Shown here piece by piece: positions 51,103 through 61,067 of a stretch of 64,000 bases of DNA. Position 1 is the first letter of the stretch; each line of letters begins with the position of its first letter. The notes beneath the pieces are model-generated. The model saw only the letters and a program-made list of their open reading frames with translations. It was not told where the DNA came from and ran no database searches. The stretch is taken from the NCBI GenBank assembly GCA_007695285.1, contig REEC01000149.1, forward strand, positions 1-64,000, written 5' to 3'. This DNA comes from Spirochaetaceae bacterium. Its GTDB lineage: Bacteria > Spirochaetota > Spirochaetia > DSM-27196 > PXBQ01. A program made the translations under genes and the position numbers.

Positions 51103-53211
51103 CTAATTTTCGATACGCAAAACCGATACTCCGTACGCCTCGAGCTCGATCTTGGCTCCCGGTTTATCTCCCGTGAGCATGTCGATGAACCGGGTTTCGG
51201 CCGGCAGATCGACGGTCTTCCGGCTCGGCGTGTAGTTCTGAATGAAGATGAACGCGCTCTCGGCGCCGCGGCGAACCGATGCGACGACGCCATGAGGAAG
51301 CGTCGACGAGATCGCGCACGGCACGTCGAGAAGGTCGATCAGCCGTCCGTACAATGCGTCGAGGAACTCCTCTTCCATTCGCGCCGCGATGTAGTACGCT
51401 TTGCCCGCCCCGACCGTATTGCACGTGACCGCCGGTCGACCCGCGTAAAAATCCGACTCGTACGTCGCGAGAACCTCGGCCGTTTCCGCGTGGATGAGAT
51501 CGCACAACTCGTATCCGGTGTATCTGCCGCTGAGCTCGACCGAGTTTCCGTCGCGAAAAACGACCCCGTTCGTTTCACCGGGGTACAACGCGTCGATCTC
51601 CTCGCTCCAAATTCCGAGAATCGACCGGAGCGGTCCCGGGAATCCGCCGAGAAAACAGAGATCGGTTTCATCGACGATTCCGCTCCAGTACGTCGCGACA
51701 AACGCGCCACCGGCCTCGACATGCGCACGGACGCGTTCGGCGAACCCCGGCTTCACCATGTACATCATCGGAGCGACGACGATTCGGTATCCGTCGATCG
51801 ATCCGTCGCCGTCGACGATATCGACAGGAACACCGGCCTTATGGAACGCGCGGTAGTGATTCATCACGGTCTCGACGTACGCGGTTCGCCCGTCGTTGCG
51901 GGGTCCTTGAGACTCATCGAGAGCCCACCGGCACTCCCAGTCGAACACGATCGCGACCGAGGCGGGGACCGTCGAACCCGCGACACGCTCGAGTTTTTTG
52001 AGTATCTCGCCGAGCTCGGCAACTTCGGCAAATACGCGTGTCTCTCCGTGCCCGACGTGATCTACGACCGCACCGTGAAACTTCTCGCTGCTGCCGCGGC
52101 TCTTGCGCCATTGGAAGTACTCGACGGTGTCCGCTCCGTGCGCGACCGCCTGGAGCGACGAGAGAATGTGGACGCCGGGTCGCTTGAGCTTCGCGACCGG
52201 CTGCCAGTTCGTCACACTCGGCGTGCTCTCCATCAACATGAACGGCCGTCCGCGTTTGATCGACCGCATGAGATCGTGCGAGAAACCGACGTCGGCCGCC
52301 CGGCGGTAGTCGTTTTCCGCTTCGGCCGATCTGCCGGTTGAGCCGTGACCGTACGGCGCGTGCCACTGCGGGTAACTGTCCCACGACACGACGTCGATGA
52401 TCGAGGAAAATTTGAAGTAATCTATCCCGGGGTACGTTCCCATGAAGTTCGTCGTGATCGGAACCTCGGGAGTGAACCGACGAAGCGGCGCGATCTCGAC
52501 CTTCATGAACTCTATCGTCTGGTGCGTCACAAACCGTTTCCAGTCGATCACGAGGCCGTGAAGCGACGTCTCGCCGTGTGGAGCCGGTGACTCGATCTCC
52601 GACCAATCGCGATAGCTGTGGCTCCAGAACGCGGTCCACCACGCGCGGTTCAACGCGTCGAGGTCGTCGTTATACCGTTTCTTCAACCACAGACGAAACG
52701 CCTGCTGCGAAAGGTCCGAGTGGTCCTCTCCTCCGTACTCGTTCGAGACGTGCCACACGAGCAACGCCGGATGATCCTTGTACCGCGATGCCAGTTTCGT
52801 GTTCATGATCGTCACTTTTTCTTTCATTACGGGAGACGAGTAGTTGTGATTGTGTCTTCGCCCGGGCAGGTTCCGGACGCGGTTCGGACCGACGCGGTTC
52901 GTCTCCGGATACGCGATCGACAACCACTGCGGGCGCGACCCCGACGGCGTAGCGAGACACGCGAAGCCGTTTATCTCGGCGAGCCGGTCGAGGATATCGT
53001 CGAGCCACTCAAAATGAAACTCGCCCTCGCGCGGTTCGAGTGCGGCCCACGCGAAAATCCCGACGTTCATGATGTTCGCTCCGGCGCGTTTCATCAGCAC
53101 AAAGTCTTCGTCGATAACGTGCGGCATGTGAAGCCACTGGTCGGGGTTGTAGTCCGCTCCGTGCAGAATGCCCCGCGCGCGCGGACCGAAAATCGGTTGG
53201 TGTGGAGTCAT
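51103..53211 (-). CDS. Glycoside hydrolase family 42 beta-galactosidase
   Basis: 702 residues. The (beta/alpha)8 domain begins GILHGADYNPDQWLHMPHVIDEDFVLMKRAGANIMNVGIFAWAALEPREGEF, the GH42 hallmark. The acid/base glutamate is in WHVSNEYGG and the nucleophile glutamate in RPFMLMESTPS. A trimerisation domain (YRIVVAPMMYMVKPGFAERVRAHVEAGGAFVATYWSG) and a small C-terminal beta domain follow. No signal peptide, so intracellular cleavage of imported galactosides is expected. Start ATG 53211 is chosen because it precedes the catalytic domain closely and has GAGAG upstream. Confidence 0.92.
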   Translation of the reverse strand: MTPHQPIFGPRARGILHGADYNPDQWLHMPHVIDEDFVLMKRAGANIMNVGIFAWAALEPREGEFHFEWLDDILDRLAEINGFACLATPSGSRPQWLSIAYPETNRVGPNRVRNLPGRRHNHNYSSPVMKEKVTIMNTKLASRYKDHPALLVWHVSNEYGGEDHSDLSQQAFRLWLKKRYNDDLDALNRAWWTAFWSHSYRDWSEIESPAPHGETSLHGLVIDWKRFVTHQTIEFMKVEIAPLRRFTPEVPITTNFMGTYPGIDYFKFSSIIDVVSWDSYPQWHAPYGHGSTGRSAEAENDYRRAADVGFSHDLMRSIKRGRPFMLMESTPSVTNWQPVAKLKRPGVHILSSLQAVAHGADTVEYFQWRKSRGSSEKFHGAVVDHVGHGETRVFAEVAELGEILKKLERVAGSTVPASVAIVFDWECRWALDESQGPRNDGRTAYVETVMNHYRAFHKAGVPVDIVDGDGSIDGYRIVVAPMMYMVKPGFAERVRAHVEAGGAFVATYWSGIVDETDLCFLGGFPGPLRSILGIWSEEIDALYPGETNGVVFRDGNSVELSGRYTGYELCDLIHAETAEVLATYESDFYAGRPAVTCNTVGAGKAYYIAARMEEEFLDALYGRLIDLLDVPCAISSTLPHGVVASVRRGAESAFIFIQNYTPSRKTVDLPAETRFIDMLTGDKPGAKIELEAYGVSVLRIEN

Positions 53212-53242
53212 GCGTCTACTCTCGTCGACGTTACGTCCGATG

Positions 53243-54133
53243 TCAAGACGCGCCGACGATTGCCGCGAGCCTGCGCACGTTTTCGGCATCGGGTCCGTCG
53301 CCGTCGAGCCCCGGCACTTCGAGAAAACACGGCAGGTCGAGAACCTGAGGGATGTTCAGGAAGTGCGCCATGTCGTCGGGCGGGATGAGCCCCTCGCCGA
53401 TGTTGTCGTGCCGGTCGCGCCCCGAGTCAAACGGGTCGCGGCTGTCGTTCACGTGGATGCACGTGAGATCGTCCCAGAGCTCGAGCCGGTCGATCTCGTC
53501 GATCGCGTACCGTACTTCGGTCGGCGCGGAGGCGTCGGGATCGTTTCGCGCCGGATTGCTGCCGGGGGCGCCGAGCGCGTACCCCGCGGCGTGCGCGTGG
53601 CACGTGTCGAAACACCACTTCAGGTTCGGCGCGGCGACCGTGTCGAGCAGCCACCGGATTTCGGCGAGATCGCTCGAGAGTTTCCCACTCTGTCCGGCCG
53701 AGTTCTCGATCAAGAAGTGCGCCTCGGGTGGGCTCGCTTCGATGATCTCGGACACAAGACGCACGACGGCGTCCTTCACCGCGTCCCATCCGCGACGCTG
53801 GTGGCTCCCCAGGTGCACGACGATTCCGCCACCTCCGATCGCGGCGTCGAACTGCATGTCGTACACAAGAACGTCGCGCGATTTCCGGACGAGATCGGGG
53901 TCTTCGGACGCAAGGTTGATCAAGTACAGCGAGTGAGTCACGATCGGCGACACTCCGGTGGTCTCGACCGCCGAGGCCGCGGCGTCGAAATCGATCTGCT
54001 CGATCGGTTTCCTCCGCCAGACGCGAGGACTCCCCGAAAAAACCTGTACACAGTTGCATCCGATATCTTTTGCACGTTCGACCGCTCGATGGGGACCGCC
54101 GGCAGCCGACACGTGCGCACCTATTTTTCTCAT
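53243..54133 (-). CDS. nfo: Endonuclease IV (AP endonuclease)
   Basis: 296 residues. MRKIGAHVSAAGGPHRAVERAKDIGCNCVQVFSGSPRVW at the start, FLIENSAGQSGKL, CFDTCHAHAAGYAL and HVNDSRDPFDSGRDRHDNIGEGLI supply the metal-binding histidines, aspartates and glutamates of the Nfo TIM barrel. Cleaves DNA at abasic sites in base-excision repair, alongside the Nth glycosylase found at 18.1 kb. Start ATG 54133 has GGAGG 5 bases upstream. Confidence 0.93.
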   Translation of the reverse strand: MRKIGAHVSAAGGPHRAVERAKDIGCNCVQVFSGSPRVWRRKPIEQIDFDAAASAVETTGVSPIVTHSLYLINLASEDPDLVRKSRDVLVYDMQFDAAIGGGGIVVHLGSHQRRGWDAVKDAVVRLVSEIIEASPPEAHFLIENSAGQSGKLSSDLAEIRWLLDTVAAPNLKWCFDTCHAHAAGYALGAPGSNPARNDPDASAPTEVRYAIDEIDRLELWDDLTCIHVNDSRDPFDSGRDRHDNIGEGLIPPDDMAHFLNIPQVLDLPCFLEVPGLDGDGPDAENVRRLAAIVGAS

Positions 54134-54226
54134 GATTCCTCCACCACGATCGTACAGGAAACCACCGGTTTGCGCCACGAGATCACCTGAAAACGAGGTG
54201 CTCGGCGAACCGGGTCTCAGGATGCA

Positions 54227-54255
54227 TTGTATTTCGTCCGCGGCGTTGGTATACT
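54227..54255 (+). promoter_or_regulatory. Promoter of the PanE-like gene
   Basis: TTGTAT (54227-54232), 17-base spacer, TATACT (54250-54255), giving a leader of about 130 bases to the ATG at 54395. I see no structured element in that leader. Confidence 0.55.
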
Positions 54256-54394
54256 TCCCCCAATGAGATAAACACACCGCGAGCACTGCGTTCCAATCGT
54301 CTATGCCAATCTATCCGACGACATCGAACTCATCCGACTCGAAGAGATACGTCCCGGAGTGTGTATCAGCGCTGTGCAATGGAGGGAGTCCGCA

Positions 54395-55372
54395 ATGAAA
54401 ATTTTGGTTATCGGTGCCGGTGCGATCGGAACGACGTACGCGAAGGAACTCGCCGCGGCCGACCACGAGATCACGATGTTCGTTCGCCGCCATAGTCTCG
54501 CGGCACTTACCGCGCAAGGCATCCCCGTCCGATGCGTCGATCATCGTTCGGGCGAACGAGTCGTAACCGAATCGGTGTTTCACGCGGAGTTTGTCGACAC
54601 GATTCCCGAGAAACGGGTGTTCGACCTCATAATCGTCGCGACGCCGCGGACCGAGAACGCCGGTGTTCTCTCGATACTCGCGTCGTGTCCGAGCGCGGGG
54701 CCCGTTCTGTTTCTCCAGAACAACTGGGCGGGAATCGCCGAGATCGGACGTTATCTCCCCGCCGCTCGGTATCTCTTAGGCTTCCCGAGCGTAGTCGGCG
54801 GAGGACGTCGCGAGGGAGTCGTCGACGTCGTGTTGTCGCCGCGCGGGACGACGATGATCGGTGAACCCGACGGCGCTTCGACCGAGCGGCTCAAACGGTA
54901 CCGGGAGGTCTTCCGTGCCGCTGGGCTCCGGCCCGCGACGACAAACCGCATAATCCCGTGGCTTATGACGCAGTACGTGCAAAATGCGAGTGGAATCGGA
55001 TTGTTCCTGAAGTACGGCTCGCCACGTGAGGTCGTCCGCGACGCCGAACGGCTCGACGAATTGATTTCGCTTACGCGTGAAGGATTGAAGGTCTGCGCAG
55101 CGCGTGGAGCACACCCTGTTACGATGTCACCGATCAACCGGATTTACCTGCCGCGTATCGCGCTGATCCCGCGTCTCAAGCGAATTTACTCAAACGATGA
55201 CGAGATCGCGATGCTCGAGCTTCACGTCGAGTCCGGGCGCGACGAGTTGATCGCCGGATACCGCGAGATTCTCTCCGAAGGGGAGCGACTCGGCGTATCC
55301 ATGCCCGAGTGGAGCGCACGAACCGAGTTTGTCGACCGCGCGGTCTCCGAAGCGGCCGGATTGACGCTGTAA
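54395..55372 (+). CDS. ApbA/PanE-like 2-dehydropantoate reductase family protein
   Basis: 325 residues. N-terminal MKILVIGAGAIGTTYAKELAAADHEITMFVRR is the NADP-binding GxGxxG of ketopantoate reductase; VLFLQNNWAGIAEIGRYLP and the C-terminal helical domain (NRIYLPRIALIPRLKRIYSNDDEIAMLELHVESGRDELIAGY) resemble family members. Some conserved catalytic residues (the usual lysine in the 'K...N..N' set) are not obvious, so it may act on another 2-oxo acid. GGAGGGAG precedes ATG 54395. Confidence 0.8.
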   Translation: MKILVIGAGAIGTTYAKELAAADHEITMFVRRHSLAALTAQGIPVRCVDHRSGERVVTESVFHAEFVDTIPEKRVFDLIIVATPRTENAGVLSILASCPSAGPVLFLQNNWAGIAEIGRYLPAARYLLGFPSVVGGGRREGVVDVVLSPRGTTMIGEPDGASTERLKRYREVFRAAGLRPATTNRIIPWLMTQYVQNASGIGLFLKYGSPREVVRDAERLDELISLTREGLKVCAARGAHPVTMSPINRIYLPRIALIPRLKRIYSNDDEIAMLELHVESGRDELIAGYREILSEGERLGVSMPEWSARTEFVDRAVSEAAGLTL

Positions 55373-55414
55373 GGCAAAGTTCCACGCGAAACGCGCGAGT
55401 CTTTCGATCGAGCG

Positions 55415-57595
55415 CTACGAGCACCCGCCGACGACGCACGACGCCGAGAGCTCGGCATCCGAACTGCCTCCGACCCAAACGGTAAACGCGCCGGACTCGA
55501 CGACGTGCTTCCCGTCGCGTCCGAAGTACCCGAGTTCGGCCGCGCCGAGCGTGAACTCGACGTCGCGTGACTCTCCCGGCGCGAGCTTCAGCCTCTCGTA
55601 CGCGACGAGTTCACGGACCGGGCGCGTGAGCGCCGACACGTTGTCCTGAATGTAACACTGAACGACTTCCTCCCCGGCGCGGGTGCCCGTGTTCGCGACC
55701 GTCGCGCTCACACGGACCATTCCGTCCGCACCGACGTCTGAACACGCGATACGAAGGCCGGAGTACGAGAACGTCGCGTAGCTGAGACCGTAGCCGAACG
55801 GGAAAAGCGGCGCCGCATCGATGTCACGGTACGGGAATCCCACCCCTCCAACCGCGAGCATATACGGCCGCCCGGTGCTCTTACGGTTGTAGTACACCGG
55901 GATCTGTCCGGTCGAGCGCGGCATCGTGATCGGAAGTTTCCCGGAAGGATTCACACGACCGGAGATCACGTCGGCGATCGCGTTCCCGCCCTCGGTTCCG
56001 GGATGGAAAGCGTATAAAACCGCGGCGGCCAGGTCGAGCACACGCGGGATCGCGAGCGGACGGCCGGCGATCACGACCGCGATGACAGGCTTGCCGGTCA
56101 TCGCTATCGCCTCGAGCAGCTGCTCCTGCCCCGGAGGCAGGACGATCTCGGCGACGTCGTTCGCCTCGCCGCTTCTGATCGGGTTCTCACCGACGACGAC
56201 GACCACGACGTCGGCCGACGTCGCGTAATGGACCATCAGGTCCGCCTGCGCGCTCTCGACGAGAAGCTCGGCATCAGGACGCGCGGCTTTGATCCCCGAC
56301 GCGACATCGACGATCGCCGAGAGATCACCGTCGATGCTCCACGATCCCCTGAGCGCGGCCTTGGCCTCGGCAAGAGGCCCGATCACGGCGATCTTTTTTA
56401 CGGCGTCCGAAATCGGGAGCACATCGGTGTTCTTGAGCAACACAACGCTTCGTGCGGCAAGGTCGCGCGCGACCTTCCGGTGGTCGGCGTGCATCAATAC
56501 CTTCGCCGAGCGATCGATGTCGGTGTACGGATTCTCAAACAAACCGGCTTCGAGTTTGACGACAAGAACTCGCAGCACGGCCTCGTCGAGCACCGACTCC
56601 GGGACGGTTCCCGTTTCTACGAGATCGTAGAGGTGATCGAGATAACAACCCGACGTCATGTCCATGTCGACCCCGGCGAGAACCGATATCGCCGCGGCTT
56701 CCTCACGGTCGGCGGCTATCCGCATGCCGACGTTCTGAGCGACCGATTCCCAGTCGCTCACGACGAAACCCGCAAAGCCGAGTTCGTCACGAAGAATCTC
56801 GGTCAGCAGATATCGACTTCCGGAGGCGGACTCGCCGTTTAAGTCGTGGAAGCCCGACATCACCGTACGCACACCCGCGTCGACGGCCGCGCGGAACGGC
56901 GGAAGGTACGTGTTACGAAGAGTGTTATCGGTGATCTCGGTCGTGTCGTAATCTCTGCCGCCGATCGCCGCACCGTAGCCGACGTAGTGTTTTGCGCACG
57001 CGACGATTCTTTCGGGGCCTGCGAGTTCCTCGGGCGTCCGTCCCTGGAAGCCATGCACCATCGCCTCGGCGAGACGAGACGCGAGATACGGGTCTTCGCC
57101 CGCGCCTTCGGAGACGCGGCCCCATCGCGGATCGCGTGCGATATCGAGCATCGGCGCAAACGTCCAGTGGATACCGCGCGACGCAGCTTCGCGGGCGGCG
57201 ATCCGCGCCGCCTCTTCGACAAGGGCCATGTCCCACGATGCGGCCTGTCCGAGCGGAATCGGGAACAATGTCCTGTGACCGTGGATCACGTCGCGGCCGA
57301 AGATCAACGGAACACCGAGTCGCGATTCGTTCACCGCGATCCTCTGCGCCGCGTTCAAGGTCTCGAGTTCGGCGACGTTCTGCTCTTCGGTCCCGGCGAA
57401 TGCACTCGACGCGAGAATCAGCGATCCGACCGATCCGGCCTTGATCAGCGCGCCGAGCGACTCCATCCGGTCCGGATACGCGGGAGTCTGGTGGAGTTGA
57501 CCGATCTTCTCATCGAGCGTCATCCGCGCGAGAATCTCGCGCGCGCGTTGAACGATCTCGGGACGTGGTTTTCGGTCGGGGGATGTTTCGGACAT
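55415..57595 (-). CDS. Glycoside hydrolase family 3 beta-glucosidase
   Basis: 726 residues. The N-terminal barrel includes MTLDEKIGQLHQTPA, RLGVPLIFGRDVIHGHRTLFPIPLGQAASWD, FAPMLDIARDPRWGRVSEGAGEDPYL, CAKHYVGYGA and the nucleophile aspartate in FAGFVVSDWESV. The second alpha/beta sandwich (SVVLLKNTDVLP, GENPIRSGEANDVAEIVLPPGQEQLLEAI) and a fibronectin III-like C-terminal domain follow, as in BglX. No signal peptide, so cytoplasmic. ATG 57595 has GGAG 6 bases upstream; the ATG at 57607 is less likely. Confidence 0.92.
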   Translation of the reverse strand: MSETSPDRKPRPEIVQRAREILARMTLDEKIGQLHQTPAYPDRMESLGALIKAGSVGSLILASSAFAGTEEQNVAELETLNAAQRIAVNESRLGVPLIFGRDVIHGHRTLFPIPLGQAASWDMALVEEAARIAAREAASRGIHWTFAPMLDIARDPRWGRVSEGAGEDPYLASRLAEAMVHGFQGRTPEELAGPERIVACAKHYVGYGAAIGGRDYDTTEITDNTLRNTYLPPFRAAVDAGVRTVMSGFHDLNGESASGSRYLLTEILRDELGFAGFVVSDWESVAQNVGMRIAADREEAAAISVLAGVDMDMTSGCYLDHLYDLVETGTVPESVLDEAVLRVLVVKLEAGLFENPYTDIDRSAKVLMHADHRKVARDLAARSVVLLKNTDVLPISDAVKKIAVIGPLAEAKAALRGSWSIDGDLSAIVDVASGIKAARPDAELLVESAQADLMVHYATSADVVVVVVGENPIRSGEANDVAEIVLPPGQEQLLEAIAMTGKPVIAVVIAGRPLAIPRVLDLAAAVLYAFHPGTEGGNAIADVISGRVNPSGKLPITMPRSTGQIPVYYNRKSTGRPYMLAVGGVGFPYRDIDAAPLFPFGYGLSYATFSYSGLRIACSDVGADGMVRVSATVANTGTRAGEEVVQCYIQDNVSALTRPVRELVAYERLKLAPGESRDVEFTLGAAELGYFGRDGKHVVESGAFTVWVGGSSDAELSASCVVGGCS

Positions 57596-57729
57596 TCGAT
57601 TCTCCATTTTTTCTTTGTACTCAATTCTATCATCGCGGAGTCGCGTATGTCAAAACCCGATAACACCGCTCCGCTGTACGGCATCGGGTATTTCGCCTAT
57701 GCTGTGTGGGATCACGGCAGGAGGAAGAA

Positions 57730-58719
57730 ATGAAGTATCGAACACTCGGAAAAACCGGTTTTTCAGTCTCGGAAATCTCGCTCGGCGCGTGGCAGATCGG
57801 AGGGAAATGGGGAGAACCGTTCGACGATGCGGTCGCGGAGAAAACGATCAACGCGGCGATCGACGCGGGAGTCACGTTCATCGACACCGCGGACGTGTAC
57901 GACGGCGGCAAGAGCGAAAAAGCCGTCGCGCGCGTCGTGAAGAGCCGCTCGGAGGATGTGCGCGTCGCGACGAAAGTCGGTCGGAAGTTCAATCCACACG
58001 TCTCGGAGAGTTACACGCCCGAAGGAGTGACGGCGTTCGTCGATGCCAATCTCAAGAACATGGGAGTCGAGAAACTCGACCTCGTCCAACTCCACTGCCC
58101 ACCGACGCAGGTGTACTATCGGCCGGAGATCTTCGAAGCACTCGACCGGCTCAAGTCGGCCGGCAAGATTCTTCATTACGGCGTGAGCGTCGAAAAGGTC
58201 GAAGAGGCGCTCAAGGCGTCGGAGTTTCCGGGTGTCGCGTCGGTCCAGATCATCTTCAATATTTTCCGGCAACGACCGGCCGAGCTTCTATTCGATATCC
58301 TCAAGCAGCGCGACGTCGGCGTAATCGTGCGCGTTCCACTCGCGAGTGGTCTGCTGTCCGGCAAGTTCACGCGGAACTCGACGTTCGGCGAGAAGGATCA
58401 TCGAACGTTCAACAGACACGGTGAGGCGTTTGACCGGGGCGAAACGTTCGGCGGCGTCGATTACAACACCGGTGTCGAGGCGGCCGATGAACTCAAACGC
58501 GAACTCGCGGCAGGTGAAGCCACGTTGGCGCAACTCGCGCTGCGCTGGATCCTGATGTTCGACGCCGTCAGTTGCGTGATCCCCGGAGCGAGCCGCGCGG
58601 AACAGGCGCTCGACAACGTACGCGCCTCGGATCTGCCTGCGCTGAGCGACGAACAGATGGCGGCCGCGCGATCGGTGTACGAAAAGAGAATCAAGCCTCT
58701 CGTCCACCACACGTGGTAG
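57730..58719 (+). CDS. Aldo/keto reductase
   Basis: 329 residues. YRTLGKTGFSVSEISLGAWQIGG, the catalytic set FIDTADVYDGGKSE (D, Y), VATKVG (K) and LVQLHCP (H), and the cofactor site VIPGASRAEQALDNVRA are intact. It reduces an aldehyde or ketone, probably a sugar derivative, with NADPH. GGAGG lies 7 bases before ATG 57730. A single gene flanked by convergent and divergent neighbours in the sugar-metabolism region. Confidence 0.88.
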   Translation: MKYRTLGKTGFSVSEISLGAWQIGGKWGEPFDDAVAEKTINAAIDAGVTFIDTADVYDGGKSEKAVARVVKSRSEDVRVATKVGRKFNPHVSESYTPEGVTAFVDANLKNMGVEKLDLVQLHCPPTQVYYRPEIFEALDRLKSAGKILHYGVSVEKVEEALKASEFPGVASVQIIFNIFRQRPAELLFDILKQRDVGVIVRVPLASGLLSGKFTRNSTFGEKDHRTFNRHGEAFDRGETFGGVDYNTGVEAADELKRELAAGEATLAQLALRWILMFDAVSCVIPGASRAEQALDNVRASDLPALSDEQMAAARSVYEKRIKPLVHHTW

Positions 58720-58738
58720 AAGAAAACCGCGGAATTCG

Positions 58739-59737
58739 TCAGACGCGCGAACCGGGGAGTACCACGGCTTTCAGAACGTCGTCGTGCGCGGATTCGACCG
58801 CGTCGAACGCGTCGACGATACCGCCGAGCCCGACAGTGTGAGTGATGAGGGTCTCGGGGCGGACGGCGCCCGACTCGAGCAGCCGAACCGCCTGGATCGA
58901 GTTGCGTCGCGATGTGTACGTCGCGACGATCGTGATCCCTTTCCGGAAGAGCATGAACGGAGTGACCGTCGCGGTCGCGTCCGCCGAGGGAACGCCGAAA
59001 AGCAGGATCCGGCCTCCCGGGCGGACCGCCTCGATCGCGGTCGGGATGAGAGCCGGAGCTCCGGCGGCCTCTATCACGACGTCGTATCGGTCTTTCGGCA
59101 GATCGGACGCCGAAGCGAACACTTCGTCGGCGGCCGCGGCGGCGCGTTCGCGCCGGAACGTTCCGCGTTCGAGCACGTCGATGTACCCCGCTCCGGAAAT
59201 CCGCGCGCACCACGCCAGAAGCATCCCGATCGGACCCGCGCCGAAAACCGCGACGCGGTCACCACTCTCGATACCGACGCTCTCGATCCCGTGGAGGACA
59301 CACGAGAGCGGCTCGACAAACGCGGCGCGCTCGAACGGCATGTCGCGAACCGGAAACAGCGCAGCCTCGGGCACCGCGACGTGCTCGGCCATCCCGCCGG
59401 GCAGAGTCACCCCGACGGCCTGCCAGTTCTCGCAGAAGTTCTCCCGGTTACTCAGACACTCGTCGCACACGCCGCACGCGATGTTCGGCTCGATCGCGAC
59501 CCGGTCTCCGACGCCGACACGCGTCACGCCACTTCCGATCGCGACGACCGTCCCCGCGATCTCGTGTCCCGGCACGATCGGGTACGAACCGATGTACTCA
59601 CCTTTGTAGATATGCAGATCGGTACCGCACACGCCGCACGCACCGACCTCGAGAACGGTCCATCCGGGTACCGCATCCGGCATCGGAACATCGGTCACGT
59701 GCGCGCGCCCGGGCGCTGTGATTTGAAATACTTGCAT
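58739..59737 (-). CDS. Zinc-dependent alcohol dehydrogenase family enzyme (polyol/threonine dehydrogenase-like)
   Basis: 332 residues. Zinc ligands are present: catalytic CGVCGTD (C and the following GHE in VPGHEIAG), structural zinc cysteines CGVCDECLSNRENFC. Rossmann motif VAVFGAGPIGMLLA and downstream VVIEAAGAP. The layout is that of sorbitol/threonine/L-iditol dehydrogenases acting on polyols or sugar alcohols. ATG 59737 or GTG 59749; the latter overlaps the clpS stop, and both point to translational coupling with clpS. Confidence 0.88.
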   Translation of the reverse strand: MQVFQITAPGRAHVTDVPMPDAVPGWTVLEVGACGVCGTDLHIYKGEYIGSYPIVPGHEIAGTVVAIGSGVTRVGVGDRVAIEPNIACGVCDECLSNRENFCENWQAVGVTLPGGMAEHVAVPEAALFPVRDMPFERAAFVEPLSCVLHGIESVGIESGDRVAVFGAGPIGMLLAWCARISGAGYIDVLERGTFRRERAAAAADEVFASASDLPKDRYDVVIEAAGAPALIPTAIEAVRPGGRILLFGVPSADATATVTPFMLFRKGITIVATYTSRRNSIQAVRLLESGAVRPETLITHTVGLGGIVDAFDAVESAHDDVLKAVVLPGSRV

Positions 59738-59741
59738 CGTG

Positions 59742-60062
59742 TTACGCACCTTCTACGGCGAACCGGAGCGGATATCCCATCTCCTTCGCGAGGGTCCGCG
59801 CGCGCGAAACCCGAGTCGTGGCGATGTCGTACGTGTACGTTCCGACGACCGCCTTGCCGCCGCGATGCGCGGTCATCATGATCCTGTCGGCGTCCGAGTT
59901 CGACTTGTGGAATACCTTCACGAGAACGATGACGACGAACTCGCGCGGCGTGAAGTCGTCGTTCAGAAGAACGACTTTATACATGTCCGGCGGCGTAACC
60001 TTGTCCTCGGTCTTCTCGAGAACCGCGGAATCGCCGTCGGGGGGTCTGATGCTTTCGCCCAT
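59742..60062 (-). CDS. clpS: ATP-dependent Clp protease adaptor ClpS
   Basis: 106 residues. The fold is plain: PPDMYKVVLLNDDFTPREFVVIVLVKVFHKSNSDADRIMMTAHRGGKAVVGTYTYDIATTRVSRARTLAKEMGYPL, including the NDDFTP hydrophobic pocket that binds N-degrons. ClpS delivers N-end-rule substrates to ClpA. The expected neighbour clpA is not in the window; instead its stop abuts a zinc alcohol dehydrogenase gene. GAGGAAAG precedes ATG 60062. Confidence 0.93.
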   Translation of the reverse strand: MGESIRPPDGDSAVLEKTEDKVTPPDMYKVVLLNDDFTPREFVVIVLVKVFHKSNSDADRIMMTAHRGGKAVVGTYTYDIATTRVSRARTLAKEMGYPLRFAVEGA

Positions 60063-60179
60063 GAAACTTTCCTCGTCGTTAAAGGTAGTAAGAAAGACGC
60101 GTCGTGGAAAGCCCGAACGTAATGACACGGGTCCCGGTAATCGATTACGATGATGCGATCACACACCGAAGGATACTCG

Positions 60180-61061
60180 ATGGAGTACACAACGCTCGGA
60201 AAGACGGGCAGGAAGGTCACGAGGATCGGGTTCGGGGGCGCGCCCGCGGGCCTCAAGGACTACCTCGAGTCGTACGATCCCGACGACGCCACCGACCGCG
60301 AGAAGACCGTCGCCGCTGTAGCGCGCGCGGTTGAACTCGGCATCACGTACTACGACACCGCACCCGGGTACGGGAACGGGAAAAGCGAAGAGATCTTCGG
60401 CGAGGCTCTCGACGGCGTCGACGAAGACTCGATCTTCCTCGCGACAAAAATCGCACCCGATGATCCCGACGCGACGCGCGCATCGATCGAGCAGAGTTTG
60501 AGACGGCTTCGCCGGTCGCGCATCGATCTGTTCCAGATCCACGGCACCGCGTACACGCTCGCACACGAGGAAGGCTTCTTCCGCAAAGGTGGGATGATCG
60601 AGCAGATGGAGCGTGCGCGCGAGGAAGGACTCACCCGACACATCGGCTTCACCGTCGAGGCGATCAACGAGACGACACTCAGGCTCATCAAGTGCGGACG
60701 CTTCGACACCGTACAACTCGCGTACAACATCATGTACCAGCATCCGTGCGATCCGTACTGGAAGTACGGGACGATGTACGACGCAGAGGCGCAAAACATG
60801 GGTATCGTCGTGATGAGGACGCTCACCTCGGGCCTGTTTCAACGTTGGATCAAGACCGTGAACCCGGAAAACACCTTCGACTACTCTGAGGCGCTCGCGC
60901 AGTTCGTGCTCTCGAATCCGCTCGTCGACGTCGCTCTGCTCGGGATGCGCACGGTCGAGACCGTCGAGAAGAACGTCCGGATCTGCGAGAACCTCGCGGG
61001 ACGGATCGACATGGACGAGTTCCATCGGAAGTATCCGGCGATCGGCCCGCCGAGGGGATGA
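60180..61061 (+). CDS. Aldo/keto reductase, second
   Basis: 293 residues. MEYTTLGKTGRKVTRIGFGG, ITYYDTAPGYGNGKSEEIFGEAL (D and Y), FLATKIAPDD (K) and DLFQIHGT (H) are the catalytic features; the C-terminus (VALLGMRTVETVEKNVRI) is the cofactor loop. It heads a four-gene run with a sugar-acid kinase (6 bases), a PdxA-type dehydrogenase (overlap) and an amidohydrolase (overlap), so it probably reduces or oxidises the sugar that becomes the acid used downstream. AAGGA lies 7 bases before ATG. Confidence 0.88.
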   Translation: MEYTTLGKTGRKVTRIGFGGAPAGLKDYLESYDPDDATDREKTVAAVARAVELGITYYDTAPGYGNGKSEEIFGEALDGVDEDSIFLATKIAPDDPDATRASIEQSLRRLRRSRIDLFQIHGTAYTLAHEEGFFRKGGMIEQMERAREEGLTRHIGFTVEAINETTLRLIKCGRFDTVQLAYNIMYQHPCDPYWKYGTMYDAEAQNMGIVVMRTLTSGLFQRWIKTVNPENTFDYSEALAQFVLSNPLVDVALLGMRTVETVEKNVRICENLAGRIDMDEFHRKYPAIGPPRG

Positions 61062-61067
61062 GGCGCG

